A stretch of 64,000 nucleotides of DNA from Peribacillus simplex (GTDB taxonomy: Bacteria > Bacillota > Bacilli > Bacillales > DSM-1321): the NCBI RefSeq assembly GCF_001542915.1, contig NZ_LNNH01000012.1, forward strand, positions 62,001 to 126,000. The letters run 5' to 3'. Every line of letters begins with the position of its first letter. Within the stretch, counting starts at the first letter, position 1. Shown here one piece after another: positions 19,474 through 28,856 of the stretch. A model generated the notes under the pieces. It saw nothing but the letters and a program-made list of their open reading frames with translations, was not told the origin of the DNA and did not search any database. The translations under genes and the position numbers were made by a program.

Positions 19474-20367
19474 TTATACTTTCAAGAATTTCCTGACGGA
19501 CATCAAGCTGCCCCATATCCCGATGACGGCACCTATCACGATGAGGATTGCCGATACTTGATAAATAAATGGGTTTGCAGGAAGAAGCTCTACGAACTTG
19601 AACGTAATCTGCGGTGCTGCATATTTATAAAGATTGTAATAGAGTACGGAAATCAGGCCTATCGGCACGATTGCGCCGAGTATTCCCAGCCAAAGCCCCT
19701 CGAGGAAGAATGGCCAGCGAATGAATGTGTTCGTTGCCCCTACCAATCTCATGATCTCGATTTCTTTTCTTCTAGCTACAATTGTGATTTTGATCGTATT
19801 TGAAATCAGGAACATTGCAGTGAATAGTAAACCTACAATGAGGACGATCCCTATGTTTCTCGCAATATTCACGAAGCTGAATAGCTTCTCGACGTATCCT
19901 TGGCCATATTTGACGCTTTGGATATAATCAAAGCCTTCGATCTTTTTTGCCACCTTGATGACATCTTGCGGAGATTTCGTTTTGATGATATAAACGTCCC
20001 TTAACGGGTTGTCCTGTTCAAATGGTTTAAAAGCTTCGCCATTATCACCTAGATCATCTATCAAATTCGTAAGCTCTTCATCTTTTGGGGAGAAAATGAC
20101 TGATTCAATGCCATCCATCTCCGTAATTTTTTTTCCGATTGCTTTTATATCGTTTTGATTCGCTGCATTATCTATATGTGCGCGAACTTCGACATCCTTC
20201 TCCACATTTCCCGCGATATGATTCAAATTCATCATGAGTACTAAAAAGACGCCTACCAATGTTAGAGTTACCGTTACTGCACTTACTGAAGCGAACGTCA
20301 TCCATCCATTACGGCCAATATTTTTAAAACTTTCACGGAAGTGACGGAGCAATGTTCTAAATTTCAT
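19474..20367 (-). CDS. ftsX: Cell division ABC transporter permease FtsX
   Basis: Four-segment membrane partner of FtsE that transmits ATPase activity to cell wall hydrolases. Membrane segments lie near residues 22-45, 170-195, 220-245 and 265-285 with a large extracellular loop (about 46-165). It has the family start RHFRESFKNIGRNGWMTFAS. The ATG at 20367 gives 297 residues, the B. subtilis length, and follows GAGGTGAT; it overlaps the end of ftsE by 11 bases, indicating translational coupling. The longer reading adds 20 residues that only repeat the ftsE overlap. Confidence 0.95.
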   Translation of the reverse strand: MKFRTLLRHFRESFKNIGRNGWMTFASVSAVTVTLTLVGVFLVLMMNLNHIAGNVEKDVEVRAHIDNAANQNDIKAIGKKITEMDGIESVIFSPKDEELTNLIDDLGDNGEAFKPFEQDNPLRDVYIIKTKSPQDVIKVAKKIEGFDYIQSVKYGQGYVEKLFSFVNIARNIGIVLIVGLLFTAMFLISNTIKITIVARRKEIEIMRLVGATNTFIRWPFFLEGLWLGILGAIVPIGLISVLYYNLYKYAAPQITFKFVELLPANPFIYQVSAILIVIGAVIGIWGSLMSVRKFLKV

Positions 20368-21043
20368 ATCCGTAATCACCTCGATGTTCATCGCGAACGA
20401 TTTTTCCACTTTCAATGGCAATGACACGTCGTTTGATATTGTTGACGATGTCCCTATTATGGGTGGCCATTACTAGTGTCGTTCCGCGTTTATTAATTTC
20501 TTCAAATATGTTCATGATTTCCCACGATGTTTCAGGATCAAGGTTCCCTGTAGGCTCATCCGCGATGACCACCTTGGGATCATTGACGATCGACCTGGCA
20601 ATCGCTACCCTTTGCTGTTCCCCACCAGATAATTCCGAAGGCAGCATTCTTGCTTTATGCTTGATGCCAACCAGATCAAGGACTTCCATGACTCTCTTTT
20701 TGATCTCTTCCGGTTCCTTTTCGATGACTTCCATGGCAAATGCCACATTTTCATATGCTGTGAATGTTTGAAGGAGTTTAAAATCCTGGAAAACCATACC
20801 GATATTGCGGCGGAATAGAGGAACTTTCGAATTGCGGATACTTGGCAGGCTAAGTCCATTGACCAAGATATTACCACTAGTCGGCTTTTCTTCCCTGTAC
20901 ATCATCTTGATGAAGGTCGATTTACCGGCACCGCTGGGTCCTACCACATATACGAATTCGCCTGGCTTGATTTTTACGTTGATCCCATTAATGGCAATGA
21001 CGCCATTTGGGTATGTCTTTTTCACATCTATCATTTCTATCAT
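20357..21043 (-). CDS. ftsE: Cell division ATP-binding protein FtsE
   Basis: ABC ATPase of the FtsEX complex. Walker A is GPSGAGKST (about 36-44), the signature is LSGGEQQR (about 138-145), Walker B is VVIADEPTGNLD, and the switch histidine lies in MATHNRDIV. 228 residues, full length. It begins the ftsE-ftsX-M23 peptidase run on the minus strand and is separated from cccB by about 300 bases upstream. Confidence 0.97.
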   Translation of the reverse strand: MIEMIDVKKTYPNGVIAINGINVKIKPGEFVYVVGPSGAGKSTFIKMMYREEKPTSGNILVNGLSLPSIRNSKVPLFRRNIGMVFQDFKLLQTFTAYENVAFAMEVIEKEPEEIKKRVMEVLDLVGIKHKARMLPSELSGGEQQRVAIARSIVNDPKVVIADEPTGNLDPETSWEIMNIFEEINKRGTTLVMATHNRDIVNNIKRRVIAIESGKIVRDEHRGDYGYEI

Positions 21044-21305
21044 TTTAAAACCACCTAATTTGCTTGAATTATCTTTATGTAATTACAGCTTTTTCGACAA
21101 TTTCCACTGAATTCTGACAGGAATCGCTCTTACTTGAGCACAGACACATTATAACATCAAATTTTGTCAAATTAAGCATTAATAATATTACAGTTTCATT
21201 TCAGTCGGTCATATATCAACATCTACGTAATATTTCCAGTAATTGTTTGTTTGATAAGGAATTAAATGTGAGGGGTACCGGGGATTTATAAGGGGAATGC
21301 TTAAT

Positions 21306-21333
21306 GAAACGTCCTGCTGGTGCAGAACGTTTC
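21306..21333 (-). terminator. Possible terminator of cccB
   Basis: GAAACGTCCTGC and GCAGAACGTTTC form a 12-bp stem with one mismatch and a 4-base loop just past the cccB stop. The following T-tract is weak, so termination efficiency is uncertain. Confidence 0.45.
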
Positions 21334-21342
21334 GGCGATCAC

Positions 21343-21687
21343 TTACTTATGTTTTGCAAGCCATTCGGCGACCAGGCTGGCTTCTTTTCCCTGGATGATA
21401 CCCTTTGGCATTGCACCTTGCCCATTTGCAATGACCTTTTCGATATCAGCCTTCGTCAGCTTCGAGCCGACTTTCGTCAAATTCGGTCCAACGCCGCCTT
21501 CGAGATTCACCGCATGGCAGCTCGAGCATTTGTTTTCATAAATCTTGGCGGCATCACCGGCACCTGCCGTTGTCGTTTCACCACGATCAGTATCTGCCGG
21601 CTGTTTATCGGACGCATCATCGTTCCCGCCACATGCAGCCAATACCAAAGAAGTGCCCAAAACTAAAGCTGCCCATTTCATTTTCAT
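21343..21687 (-). CDS. cccB: Cytochrome c-551, membrane lipoprotein
   Basis: Small electron carrier of 114 residues. A lipoprotein signal (LVLAAC, Cys19) anchors it outside the membrane, followed by a low-complexity linker and a single haem-binding motif CSSCH near residue 58, with the distal methionine likely in GAMPKG near 94. AGGGGG lies 8 bases before the ATG. The position between ftsE and the YitT-family gene is the same as cccB in B. subtilis. Confidence 0.93.
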   Translation of the reverse strand: MKMKWAALVLGTSLVLAACGGNDDASDKQPADTDRGETTTAGAGDAAKIYENKCSSCHAVNLEGGVGPNLTKVGSKLTKADIEKVIANGQGAMPKGIIQGKEASLVAEWLAKHK

Positions 21688-21736
21688 TGAATTTACCCCC
21701 TCTTCCTATTACCAATACAAGAACATTATACCAATG

Positions 21737-22600
21737 TCATTCCAGTTTAAAACCCTCCCCCAGCACTTCCGATGCGTCCGTGACGATTACAAACGCTTTA
21801 GGGTCAACGAGTTTCACCAATTGTTTCAATTTGGTGAATTCGGACTGGTCTATTACACACATCATGATTGGACGGGTGTCGTCCGTATACCCGCCATAAC
21901 CGGATATACCGGTTACCCCGCGATCCAGCTCATGTATGATAGCGTCCCTTACATCACGTTCATTATTTGTGATGATCAGGGCCATCTTGGATCGATTCAG
22001 CCCTACTTGGACAAGATCGATCGTTTTACTTGTCACATACAATGCAATCAAGGCATAAAGCCCTTTTTCAATATCAAAAACGATCGCGGCACTTAATACG
22101 ATGATGCCATCGATAATGGCAACACAGATCCCCAGTGACATATGGGTGTACTTGTGAAAAATCTGCGCAGCTAAGTCGGTGCCTCCTGTCGAGCCTTTCC
22201 CACGAAAGACAATGCCTAGTCCAAGACCGACCATCAACCCGCCGCAAATGGACCCAAGCAGGGCATCATTCGTCCACGCATCCCAATCTTTTGTCAGAAA
22301 TACCACTAAAGGCAAAAACAATGTCCCAATCAAGCTTTTGGCTCCGAAATGCCTTCCCAGGATGATAAGTCCCGCAATGAATAAAGGAATATTGAACCCC
22401 CACAGCACATAGGCTGGCTCCCAGCCGAGAGTGGACCGGAGGATCGTACTGATCCCGCTGACCCCACCCGATGCAACTTGATTGGGCAGCAGGAAAACAT
22501 TAAAACCGATGGCAATTATGGCCGAACCCACGATTACCAATCCATATTCGATTAACTTTTGCAGCAAAGGGGGCTTCGGCTCCCTGTATCTTTTTCTCAT
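21737..22600 (-). CDS. yvjA: YitT-family membrane protein (DUF161 plus DUF2179), YvjA-like
   Basis: A 287-residue protein with about five to six membrane segments in the first 190 residues (GSAIIAIGFNVFLLPNQVASGGVSG, GLGLGIVFRGKGSTGGTDLAAQI) and a cytosolic C-terminal DUF2179 domain (ERDVRDAIIHELDRGVTGISGYGGYT). Transport substrate and role are unknown in the family. It sits between prfB and cccB exactly as yvjA does in B. subtilis, which supports the symbol. Confidence 0.87.
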   Translation of the reverse strand: MRKRYREPKPPLLQKLIEYGLVIVGSAIIAIGFNVFLLPNQVASGGVSGISTILRSTLGWEPAYVLWGFNIPLFIAGLIILGRHFGAKSLIGTLFLPLVVFLTKDWDAWTNDALLGSICGGLMVGLGLGIVFRGKGSTGGTDLAAQIFHKYTHMSLGICVAIIDGIIVLSAAIVFDIEKGLYALIALYVTSKTIDLVQVGLNRSKMALIITNNERDVRDAIIHELDRGVTGISGYGGYTDDTRPIMMCVIDQSEFTKLKQLVKLVDPKAFVIVTDASEVLGEGFKLE

Positions 22601-22725
22601 TCTTTATTATCTCCTCAAACCATCATTCATCATTATGTAGTATTGGCGGATCATAGCATGACATCCCCTTTCATATGCTGTAAAAATTATCCAGGCATCT
22701 TGTAAGGCATGCATGATTTCATACA

Positions 22726-22753
22726 AAAAGCCGGACCATAGAACGGGTCCGGC
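22726..22753 (-). terminator. Terminator of prfB
   Basis: On the minus strand GGCCGGACCC and GGTCCGGC pair around a short loop, followed by TTTTTG. Confidence 0.85.
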
Positions 22754-22762
22754 CATCTTATC

Positions 22763-23861
22763 TTATAGTTTTGAACGCAAGTACGCATCGATGAACATAT
22801 CAATATCCCCATCCATGACCGCGCCCAAGTTCCCGGTCTCCGCACTCGTACGGTGATCCTTGACCATGGAATACGGATGGAAAACATAAGAACGAATTTG
22901 GCTTCCCCAGCCAATTTCCTTTTGTTCACCGCGAATTTCATCCAGATCGGCTTGTTGCTGTTCAATTTCACGTTGATAAAGTTTGGCTTTCAGCATATTC
23001 ATCGCTTGAGCCTTGTTTTTGATTTGCGATCTTTCGTTTTGGCACGTTACTACCGTATTGGTAGGTAAATGGGTGATACGGACAGCCGAATCAGTCGTAT
23101 TGATATGCTGACCGCCGGCACCGCTTGCCCTGTACGTATCGACCTTCAAATCTTCGGTACGTATCTCGATATTGATCGTCTCATCGAATTCCGGCATGAC
23201 TTCACAAGAAACGAATGAAGTATGGCGTCGCCCCGATGAATCAAAAGGAGAAATACGGACAAGACGGTGAACGCCTTTTTCCGCTTTCAAATATCCGTAT
23301 GCGTTATGGCCTTTGAAAAGCAGTGTGACACTTTTGATACCCGCTTCATCACCTGGAAGGTAATCAAGGGTTTCAACTTTAAAGCCTCTTTTTTCACCCC
23401 ATCTAGTATACATCCGCAGCAGCATCGAACCCCAATCCTGGGATTCCGTTCCGCCTGCGCCTGGATGAAGTTCCAGGATGGCGTTTTTCGAGTCATATTC
23501 TTCGCTTAGTAACAGTTGCAATTCAAAATCATTCATCTTTTGTGAAAGTGTCGTGATTTCTTCTTCAAGCTCTGCCAACAGTTCAGCATCATTCTCTTCT
23601 TTCACTAGTTCATACGTCAGATCCAGGTTTTCATATGATTCGTTCAAATCAGCGAGCTGGGTGACTTGCTCTTTCAGTGCATTCGTTTCATTGATGACAG
23701 TCTGGGCTTTTTGTTGATCATTCCAAAAATCAGGGTGTGTCATCTCATTTTCAAGCTGAGCGATTCGTGCCTCTTTTTCATCTAAGTCAAAGAGACCCCC
23801 TAAAGTCCGTTAATCGTTGCGCTGTCCGTTCAAGTTCATTTCTAATTTCTCCTAGTTCCAT
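22763..23861 (-). CDS. prfB: Peptide chain release factor 2, with programmed +1 frameshift
   Basis: Release factor for UGA and UAA stops. The reading starts at ATG 23861 (GAGGTG 7 bases upstream; an ATG at 23867 is too close). It runs 24 codons (23861-23790) to CTT followed by an in-frame TGA at 23789-23787. Skipping the T at 23789 continues in the +1 frame (GAC at 23788) to the stop at 22763, 365 residues in all. Just before the slip site, AGGGGG acts as the internal Shine-Dalgarno, the conserved autoregulatory arrangement. The GGQ motif is in [17 protein letters not shown] and the UGA-recognition SPF in RISPFDSS. secA lies directly upstream. Confidence 0.96.
23787..23801 (-). promoter_or_regulatory. 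prfB programmed frameshift site
   Basis: Minus-strand order: AGGGGG, TCT, CTT, TGA, C. The stimulatory Shine-Dalgarno-like run three bases before CTT and the weak TGAC stop context are the standard elements for RF2-sensitive +1 slippage. Confidence 0.95.
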
Positions 23862-24030
23862 TTCCATTCACCTCATTAAGTATGTTGAAAAAATCCCTGC
23901 AGAGGGATTCGCCTCAGTACAATTAAGCCTCTTCAAACTATATGCAAATATACGACTTTATGCAAACGAAACATGAAAAGAGGCGGCAAGCCTTGCACTT
24001 GACCGTCCCTTACTCATTATACACCTAATA

Positions 24031-26544
24031 TTAGCCTACACTGCCATGGCAATTCTTATATTTTTTACCGCTGCCGCAAGGACATAACGTATTTCGCCCA
24101 ACGTCATCCTTTTTACGGGCCGGAGCCTTTTTCACTTTGCCCCCGTCTTCTTCCTTCGGGTTCACCGCTTGTCCTTGTATGACTTCTTTCCGCTCTAGAT
24201 TGTTGCGGATTTCAGCTTTCATGATGTATTTGGCGACTTCATCTTCCATAGAGGCTATCATCGCCTCAAACATGGCGAAGCCCTCTGATTGATATTCACG
24301 GAGCGGATCGATTTGGCCATAAGCACGAAGGTGAATCCCTTGGCGCAATTGCTCCATTGCATCGATATGATCCATCCATTTGCTATCTACCGCGCGAAGG
24401 ACGATGACCTTTTCGAATTCACGCATTTGCTCTTCGGATAGCTCTTCTTCTTTTTGGTCATAGTCATTTTTCACTTTGGCTAAAATGAAATCAACCAATT
24501 CCGTTTCATTTTTCTCTTCTAAATCAGGTACGGAAATGGACCCCTCATCGAATAAGTTGCCGTTCAGGTAATCGACAAGGCCTTGCAGGTTCCAGCCTTC
24601 CTCATCACCCATTGGTGCAAATGCTGCCACATTGCGCTGGATGGAAGCCGCTATCATCGTTTCGACGATTTCGCGCAGGTTTTCGCTTTCCATCACATCG
24701 AAACGCTGCTTATAGATAATCTCCCGTTGCTGACGAAGAACATCATCATATTGCAGTAATTGCTTCCGGGAATCGAAGTTATTGCCTTCCACTCGTTTCT
24801 GTGCAGACTCGACGGCCCTCGTCACCATCTTGCTTTGAATCGGCTGGGTATCATCCATACCGAGTCGTGTCATCATGTTTTTCATGTTATCGGAGCCGAA
24901 ACGGCGCATCAATTCATCTTCCATGGATAAATAGAATTGTGTGACCCCCGGATCTCCCTGACGGCCGGAACGACCACGCAGCTGGTTATCGATACGCCTG
25001 CTTTCATGACGCTCCGTTCCGATGACGGCAAGACCGCCGAGCTCCTTGACGCCTTCACCAAGCTTGATGTCCGTACCACGGCCAGCCATATTCGTAGCGA
25101 TCGTAACGGAGCCTTGATTACCAGCATTGGCTATGATTTCCGCTTCGCGCTCATGATTCTTCGCATTCAAGACATCGTGCGGAATCCCCTTTTTGGATAA
25201 ATAGGCTGAAATGACTTCGGATGTTTCAATGGCAACCGTTCCGACAAGCACAGGCTGCCCCTTTGCATGCCTTTCGGCGATGTCCTCGACAACAGCCCGG
25301 AATTTACCATCGGTTGACGCATAAATGAGATCGGCCCGGTCATCCCTGATGATATTCCGGTTTGTAGGGATCGCAATGACATGCATATTATAAATGTTGC
25401 GGAACTCCTCTTCTTCCGTTTTGGCAGTCCCGGTCATACCGGAAAGTTTTTCGTACATCCGGAAATAATTCTGGAACGTGATCGTCGCAAGAGTCATGCT
25501 TTCATTTTGGATTTCAAGACCCTCTTTCGCTTCGATGGCCTGGTGGAGGCCTTCACTGTAACGGCGGCCTTTCATCAAACGGCCAGTGAATTGGTCGACG
25601 ATGACTATTTCGCCTTCCTGAACGACATAATCCACATCCAAATGCATCGAAACATGCGCCTTCAACGCCTGATTGATATGATGATTCAAAGTAACGTGGG
25701 TGATATCGAATAAATTATCGATATTGAACGCTTTTTCGGCTCTGTTCATGCCTTCTTCCGTCAGCTGTACACCCTTTGTCTTTTCATCATACGTATAATC
25801 CTTTTCTTTTTGCAGCGTTTTGACAAACGCATTGGCCTGGATATAAAGCTGGGCCGATTTTTGTGCCGAACCGGAAATGATCAACGGCGTTCTCGCCTCA
25901 TCAATCAAAATGGAATCGACTTCATCGATTACAGCAAAATGCAAGGGCCGCTGGACCATTTGTTCTTTATATAACACCATGTTGTCACGCAGGTAATCGA
26001 AGCCTAACTCATTATTCGTGCTATAGGTAACATCGGCATTATACGCCTCTTGTTTTTCCTCTTTTGAATGGCTGTTCAGGTTCAAACCGACGGTCAAACC
26101 AAGGAAGTCAAACAATACCCCCATCTCGGAGGCATCACGGTGGGCCAAGTATTCATTGACTGTAACGACATGGACGCCCTTACCAGTAAGCGCGTTTAAA
26201 TAAACCGGCATGGTCGATGTCAATGTTTTACCTTCCCCTGTCTTCATTTCCGAGATATTGCCGTCATGAAGTGAGGCCCCACCCATGATTTGAACACGGT
26301 AAGGATATAAGCCAAGGGCACGCTTCGCTCCTTCACGGGCAACAGCAAAAGCCTCGACGAGCAGATCATCGACGGTCTCCCCGTTTTGGTAGCGCTCTTT
26401 GAACTCGCCCGTTTTGGCACGAAGCTGCTCATCCGATAATGCGGCCGTCTCATCAGCCAGCGCTTCGACTTGGTCAGCAATCTTTTCCAGACGTTTAATT
26501 TCTCGCTTATTCGGATCAAAAACTTTATTTAATATATTAAGCAT
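24031..26544 (-). CDS. secA: Preprotein translocase ATPase SecA
   Basis: Motor of the Sec pathway. The 837 residues contain Walker A MKTGEGKT (100-107), the [11 protein letters not shown] box (about 208), the helicase motif [15 protein letters not shown], and the C-terminal zinc/SecB-type motif [13 protein letters not shown]. Length agrees with B. subtilis SecA (841). A ribosome binding site (GAGGAGCG) precedes the ATG. It is upstream of prfB with a 169-base gap, as in B. subtilis. Confidence 0.98.
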   Translation of the reverse strand: MLNILNKVFDPNKREIKRLEKIADQVEALADETAALSDEQLRAKTGEFKERYQNGETVDDLLVEAFAVAREGAKRALGLYPYRVQIMGGASLHDGNISEMKTGEGKTLTSTMPVYLNALTGKGVHVVTVNEYLAHRDASEMGVLFDFLGLTVGLNLNSHSKEEKQEAYNADVTYSTNNELGFDYLRDNMVLYKEQMVQRPLHFAVIDEVDSILIDEARTPLIISGSAQKSAQLYIQANAFVKTLQKEKDYTYDEKTKGVQLTEEGMNRAEKAFNIDNLFDITHVTLNHHINQALKAHVSMHLDVDYVVQEGEIVIVDQFTGRLMKGRRYSEGLHQAIEAKEGLEIQNESMTLATITFQNYFRMYEKLSGMTGTAKTEEEEFRNIYNMHVIAIPTNRNIIRDDRADLIYASTDGKFRAVVEDIAERHAKGQPVLVGTVAIETSEVISAYLSKKGIPHDVLNAKNHEREAEIIANAGNQGSVTIATNMAGRGTDIKLGEGVKELGGLAVIGTERHESRRIDNQLRGRSGRQGDPGVTQFYLSMEDELMRRFGSDNMKNMMTRLGMDDTQPIQSKMVTRAVESAQKRVEGNNFDSRKQLLQYDDVLRQQREIIYKQRFDVMESENLREIVETMIAASIQRNVAAFAPMGDEEGWNLQGLVDYLNGNLFDEGSISVPDLEEKNETELVDFILAKVKNDYDQKEEELSEEQMREFEKVIVLRAVDSKWMDHIDAMEQLRQGIHLRAYGQIDPLREYQSEGFAMFEAMIASMEDEVAKYIMKAEIRNNLERKEVIQGQAVNPKEEDGGKVKKAPARKKDDVGRNTLCPCGSGKKYKNCHGSVG

Positions 26545-26938
26545 TCAATAACGCTCCTCTATTATGGTAATGATCGTTCCATGACAAAATTCATATAAGT
26601 AAGAAGAAATGCATCTTCTGTTATTCCTAATCCACGCTTAATTTTACCACTTCTATCCTAGAGGTACAACTTCATGTCACTTCCATGCCTATTGATCCGA
26701 ATTCAATTCTTGCGAAAAACAATGGATAAATCATGAGTAAAACTGTTAAAATAGATGGAAGTATAAATAATTCATGGAAACTCCCCACTATTCCAAAAGC
26801 AAATGTGAATGATCCATAACCTTCCATCATTTGATGCTGCCAAGGTAATCCAACCAGATTTCATGTTTGAATTTTTTTAAAGGTGGGCTACTAACATTTT
26901 AAGTAGAAGATAAATAGAACATGTTTCGAGGTGGTATT
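26545..26938. other. Divergent intergenic region between secA and sinR
   Basis: About 390 bases without a gene. It is AT-rich and must carry the promoters of secA (minus) and sinR (plus). I see no consensus promoter pair, operator or hairpin that I would trust. Confidence 0.4.
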
Positions 26939-27262
26939 ATGATTGGTGAACGTGTAAAAAAACTGCGTGAAGAAAAAAAGATGTCGATGACTGAACTCGC
27001 CGACAAAGCCGGTGTGGCAAAGTCTTACTTAAGTTCGCTAGAGCGTAACTTGCAAACGAACCCTTCCATTCAATTTCTCGAAAAAATCTCCGCCGTGCTG
27101 AACATTCCTGTTGATGCCCTCCTTTACGATGCACCAAACAAGGAAACCTTGGACAATGACTGGATGAAAATCGTGGAGGAAGCCATGAATTCCGGCGTGT
27201 CGAAACAACAATTCAGGGAATTCATCGAATTCAATAAATGGAGAAAAGATAAAGAAGAGTAG
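26939..27262 (+). CDS. sinR: Biofilm master regulator SinR (HTH repressor)
   Basis: A 107-residue repressor. Residues 2-61 form an XRE-type helix-turn-helix (RVKKLREEKKMSMTELADKAGVAKSYLSSLER) that is very close to SinR, and residues 72-103 form the dimerisation/SinI-binding segment (NDWMKIVEEAMNSGVSKQQFREFIEF). The ATG at 26939 follows GAGGTGG by 4 bases; an in-frame ATG six codons upstream overlaps that site. SinR represses matrix genes and is titrated by SinI; the sinI-like gene here faces it from the other strand. Confidence 0.92.
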   Translation: MIGERVKKLREEKKMSMTELADKAGVAKSYLSSLERNLQTNPSIQFLEKISAVLNIPVDALLYDAPNKETLDNDWMKIVEEAMNSGVSKQQFREFIEFNKWRKDKEE

Positions 27263-27344
27263 AAGTTTAATAGTCTACCTACATAATCCTGGAGTAAACA
27301 GCTTGAAAATGCTGGACTTACAGAAATCCAATACGAATAATCAC

Positions 27345-27388
27345 CCCTATAATCAGCCAGGTCAGCCTCTGTTTATAGGGGTGTGTTT
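27345..27388. terminator. Inverted repeat between convergent sinR and sinI
   Basis: CACCCCTATAA and TTTATAGGGGTG pair around a loop of about 19 bases. It lies between the two convergent stop codons and could act as a weak terminator in both directions; T-tracts are short. Confidence 0.5.
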
Positions 27389-27393
27389 GGTAA

Positions 27394-27525
27394 TTAGCTT
27401 CGCTCGCTCTCCTCTAGCAAAACCTCAAGGCATTTCCGTTCAAAAAAAGCACTAATTTCCTCTTTTTTAAAACCTAAGCTCCGTGCTTCTGATATTAAAT
27501 CCACCCATTCTTGATCGATTTCCAT
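27394..27525 (-). CDS. sinI: SinI-like antirepressor of SinR
   Basis: A 43-residue ORF on the minus strand, starting at ATG 27525, with GAGGTGG 5 bases upstream. The start IDQEWVDLISEARSLGFKKE aligns with the SinI core (LDQEWVELMVEAKEANISPE in B. subtilis, from memory), and the following EEISAFF matches the position of the second helix. The short size, the conserved DQEWV and the neighbouring sinR make the call strong. Unlike the sinIR operon of B. subtilis, it is convergent with sinR and has its own transcription unit. Confidence 0.85.
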   Translation of the reverse strand: MEIDQEWVDLISEARSLGFKKEEISAFFERKCLEVLLEESERS

Positions 27526-27804
27526 TTTAGCCACCTCTTCTACCTCCTAAAATACCTTTGTATTTCAGGCAGACCAGCCATCTTAGTCGAGCGGACCTTA
27601 GACCTGTGCCTTTGCGCCCTTATCTTTCAATAAGTTTGCCTTTGTCATGGTACTAATTACCAAATACATCGCTTATAAACATATTATATCGGATACTTGC
27701 ATCACATATTGTTATATTATGTCGCCAAACTTACAAAATGCAAAAAAATTTATCCGACAAAATATTACAATATTAAGAAAATTCAAAAAAACGCTTTCCT
27801 TTTA

Positions 27805-28002
27805 TCATTTTCTCCTTTTTACGTAATAGTAAATCGTGCTTTTCCCATTCAGTTTATGCTGCAGGTTCACCCTCTCCACCACTAGTGGATCCAAGGCTTT
27901 TTGCACAGTCAGGTCGTCACCGCAGGTCGGGCAAAGCCACTCTCCATATTCTGCACTGCTAAAAGAAGACCGATTGCATTTATGGCAATTCTTTTGATAC
28001 AA
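27805..28002 (-). CDS. Small zinc-ribbon protein of unknown function
   Basis: 65 residues with two CxxC knuckles (CHKC near 7-10, CPTC near 24-27) that form a probable rubredoxin-like zinc ribbon, then a basic C-terminus (KSTIYYYVKRRK). The start is TTG at 28002, about nine bases after AAAGGGG. I do not recognise a named family. It lies between sinI and hpf. The region upstream carries four copies of the half-site AAAGAAC/GTTCTTT, which may control it. Confidence 0.65.
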   Translation of the reverse strand: MYQKNCHKCNRSSFSSAEYGEWLCPTCGDDLTVQKALDPLVVERVNLQHKLNGKSTIYYYVKRRK

Positions 28003-28055
28003 AATATCCAGCCCCTTTGCACCTTAATCAATTCGTTTGTTATAAGTAACACTAT

Positions 28056-28071
28056 GTTCTTTTTAAAGAAC
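28056..28071. repeat. Palindrome GTTCTTT-2-AAAGAAC upstream of the zinc-ribbon gene
   Basis: A perfect 7-bp dyad with a 2-base spacer, 54 bases before the TTG start. The same half-site recurs at 28139-28160 with a different spacer. Likely a protein-binding site; the regulator is unknown. Confidence 0.5.
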
Positions 28072-28137
28072 CAACAACTTGAGTATAGTACAAAGGGAAG
28101 ATTCAATAGAATAGGTAATATTAACTATTTATCTTAT

Positions 28138-28161
28138 TAAAGAACACGAATCGTTCTTTAT
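28138..28161. repeat. Palindrome TAAAGAAC-7-GTTCTTTA upstream of the zinc-ribbon gene
   Basis: Second dyad with the same 7-base half-sites as at 28056-28071 but in the opposite arrangement and with a 7-base centre. It is AT-rich, and the T-run on the minus strand lies upstream rather than downstream of it, so it is not a terminator for hpf. Confidence 0.5.
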
Positions 28162-28204
28162 AAAAAACCACCCAAAGCCTGACCGCAATCTTGTAGCATG
28201 CAAA

Positions 28205-28234
28205 AAAGCACAACCCAAATGCTGGGCTGTGCTT
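28205..28234 (-). terminator. Terminator of hpf
   Basis: On the minus strand AAAGCACAGCCCA and TGGGTTGTGCTTT (one G-T pair) form a hairpin ended by six T. Confidence 0.9.
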
Positions 28235-28252
28235 TAGTTCATAGATTAAGAT

Positions 28253-28810
28253 TTAGCTAGGTTCAATCAAACCGTAGCGACCATCTTTACGACGGTATAC
28301 CACGTTCGTTGTGTTAGTATCTGCATTCGTGTAAACGAAGAAGCTGTGACCAAGCATATTCATTTGCAAAATCGCTTCTTCACTGTCCATCGGCTTCAAA
28401 TCGAAGCGCTTATTGCGGACCACTTCAACATCATTATCATCTTCGAATTCATCTACCACTTCGTCAACGTCCGTGTTGAAAGCGAATGCTTCCGGAGTCG
28501 TTGATAAGTTGTTTCTGAATTTACGATTGACCTTCGTTTTATGTTTACGAATTTGGCGTTCAAGCTTGTCATTGATCAAATCGATGGCAGCATACATATC
28601 CGCATTTTCCTCTTCAGCACGAAGAACCAAATTCTGCATAGGAATCGTCACTTCGACCTTGGATGTATTATTGTTAACTTTCAAATTAACTAACACATTT
28701 GCATCAGGTGTATTGTTAAAATATCGTTCTAACTTGCCAATTTTCTTTTCGACGTATTCTCGAATTGCTGGAGTTACCTCAATGTTTTCACCGCGTACGT
28801 TGTAATTCAT
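28253..28810 (-). CDS. hpf: Long-form ribosome hibernation promoting factor
   Basis: A 185-residue protein that joins two 70S ribosomes into inactive 100S dimers. The N-terminal HPF/YfiA domain (residues 1-100, MNYNVRGENIEVTPAIREYVEKK) is followed by an acidic linker and the C-terminal dimerisation domain (KPMDSEEAILQMNMLGHSFFVYTNADT) found only in the long form. A ribosome binding site AAGGAGGAC precedes the ATG. B. subtilis yvyD (hpf) lies at the same place between secA and the fliD operon and is sigma-B/sigma-H dependent; a sigma-B-like promoter is visible here too. Confidence 0.95.
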   Translation of the reverse strand: MNYNVRGENIEVTPAIREYVEKKIGKLERYFNNTPDANVLVNLKVNNNTSKVEVTIPMQNLVLRAEEENADMYAAIDLINDKLERQIRKHKTKVNRKFRNNLSTTPEAFAFNTDVDEVVDEFEDDNDVEVVRNKRFDLKPMDSEEAILQMNMLGHSFFVYTNADTNTTNVVYRRKDGRYGLIEPS

Positions 28811-28856
28811 AAAGTGAGTCCTCCTTAAATTAAGACTATAACAGTTAGATTCTACA

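Noticed and set aside
21545..22096. 183-codon plus-strand ORF across cccB and the YitT gene
   Set aside because: It spans two well-supported minus-strand genes and their spacer; composition is a frame shadow.
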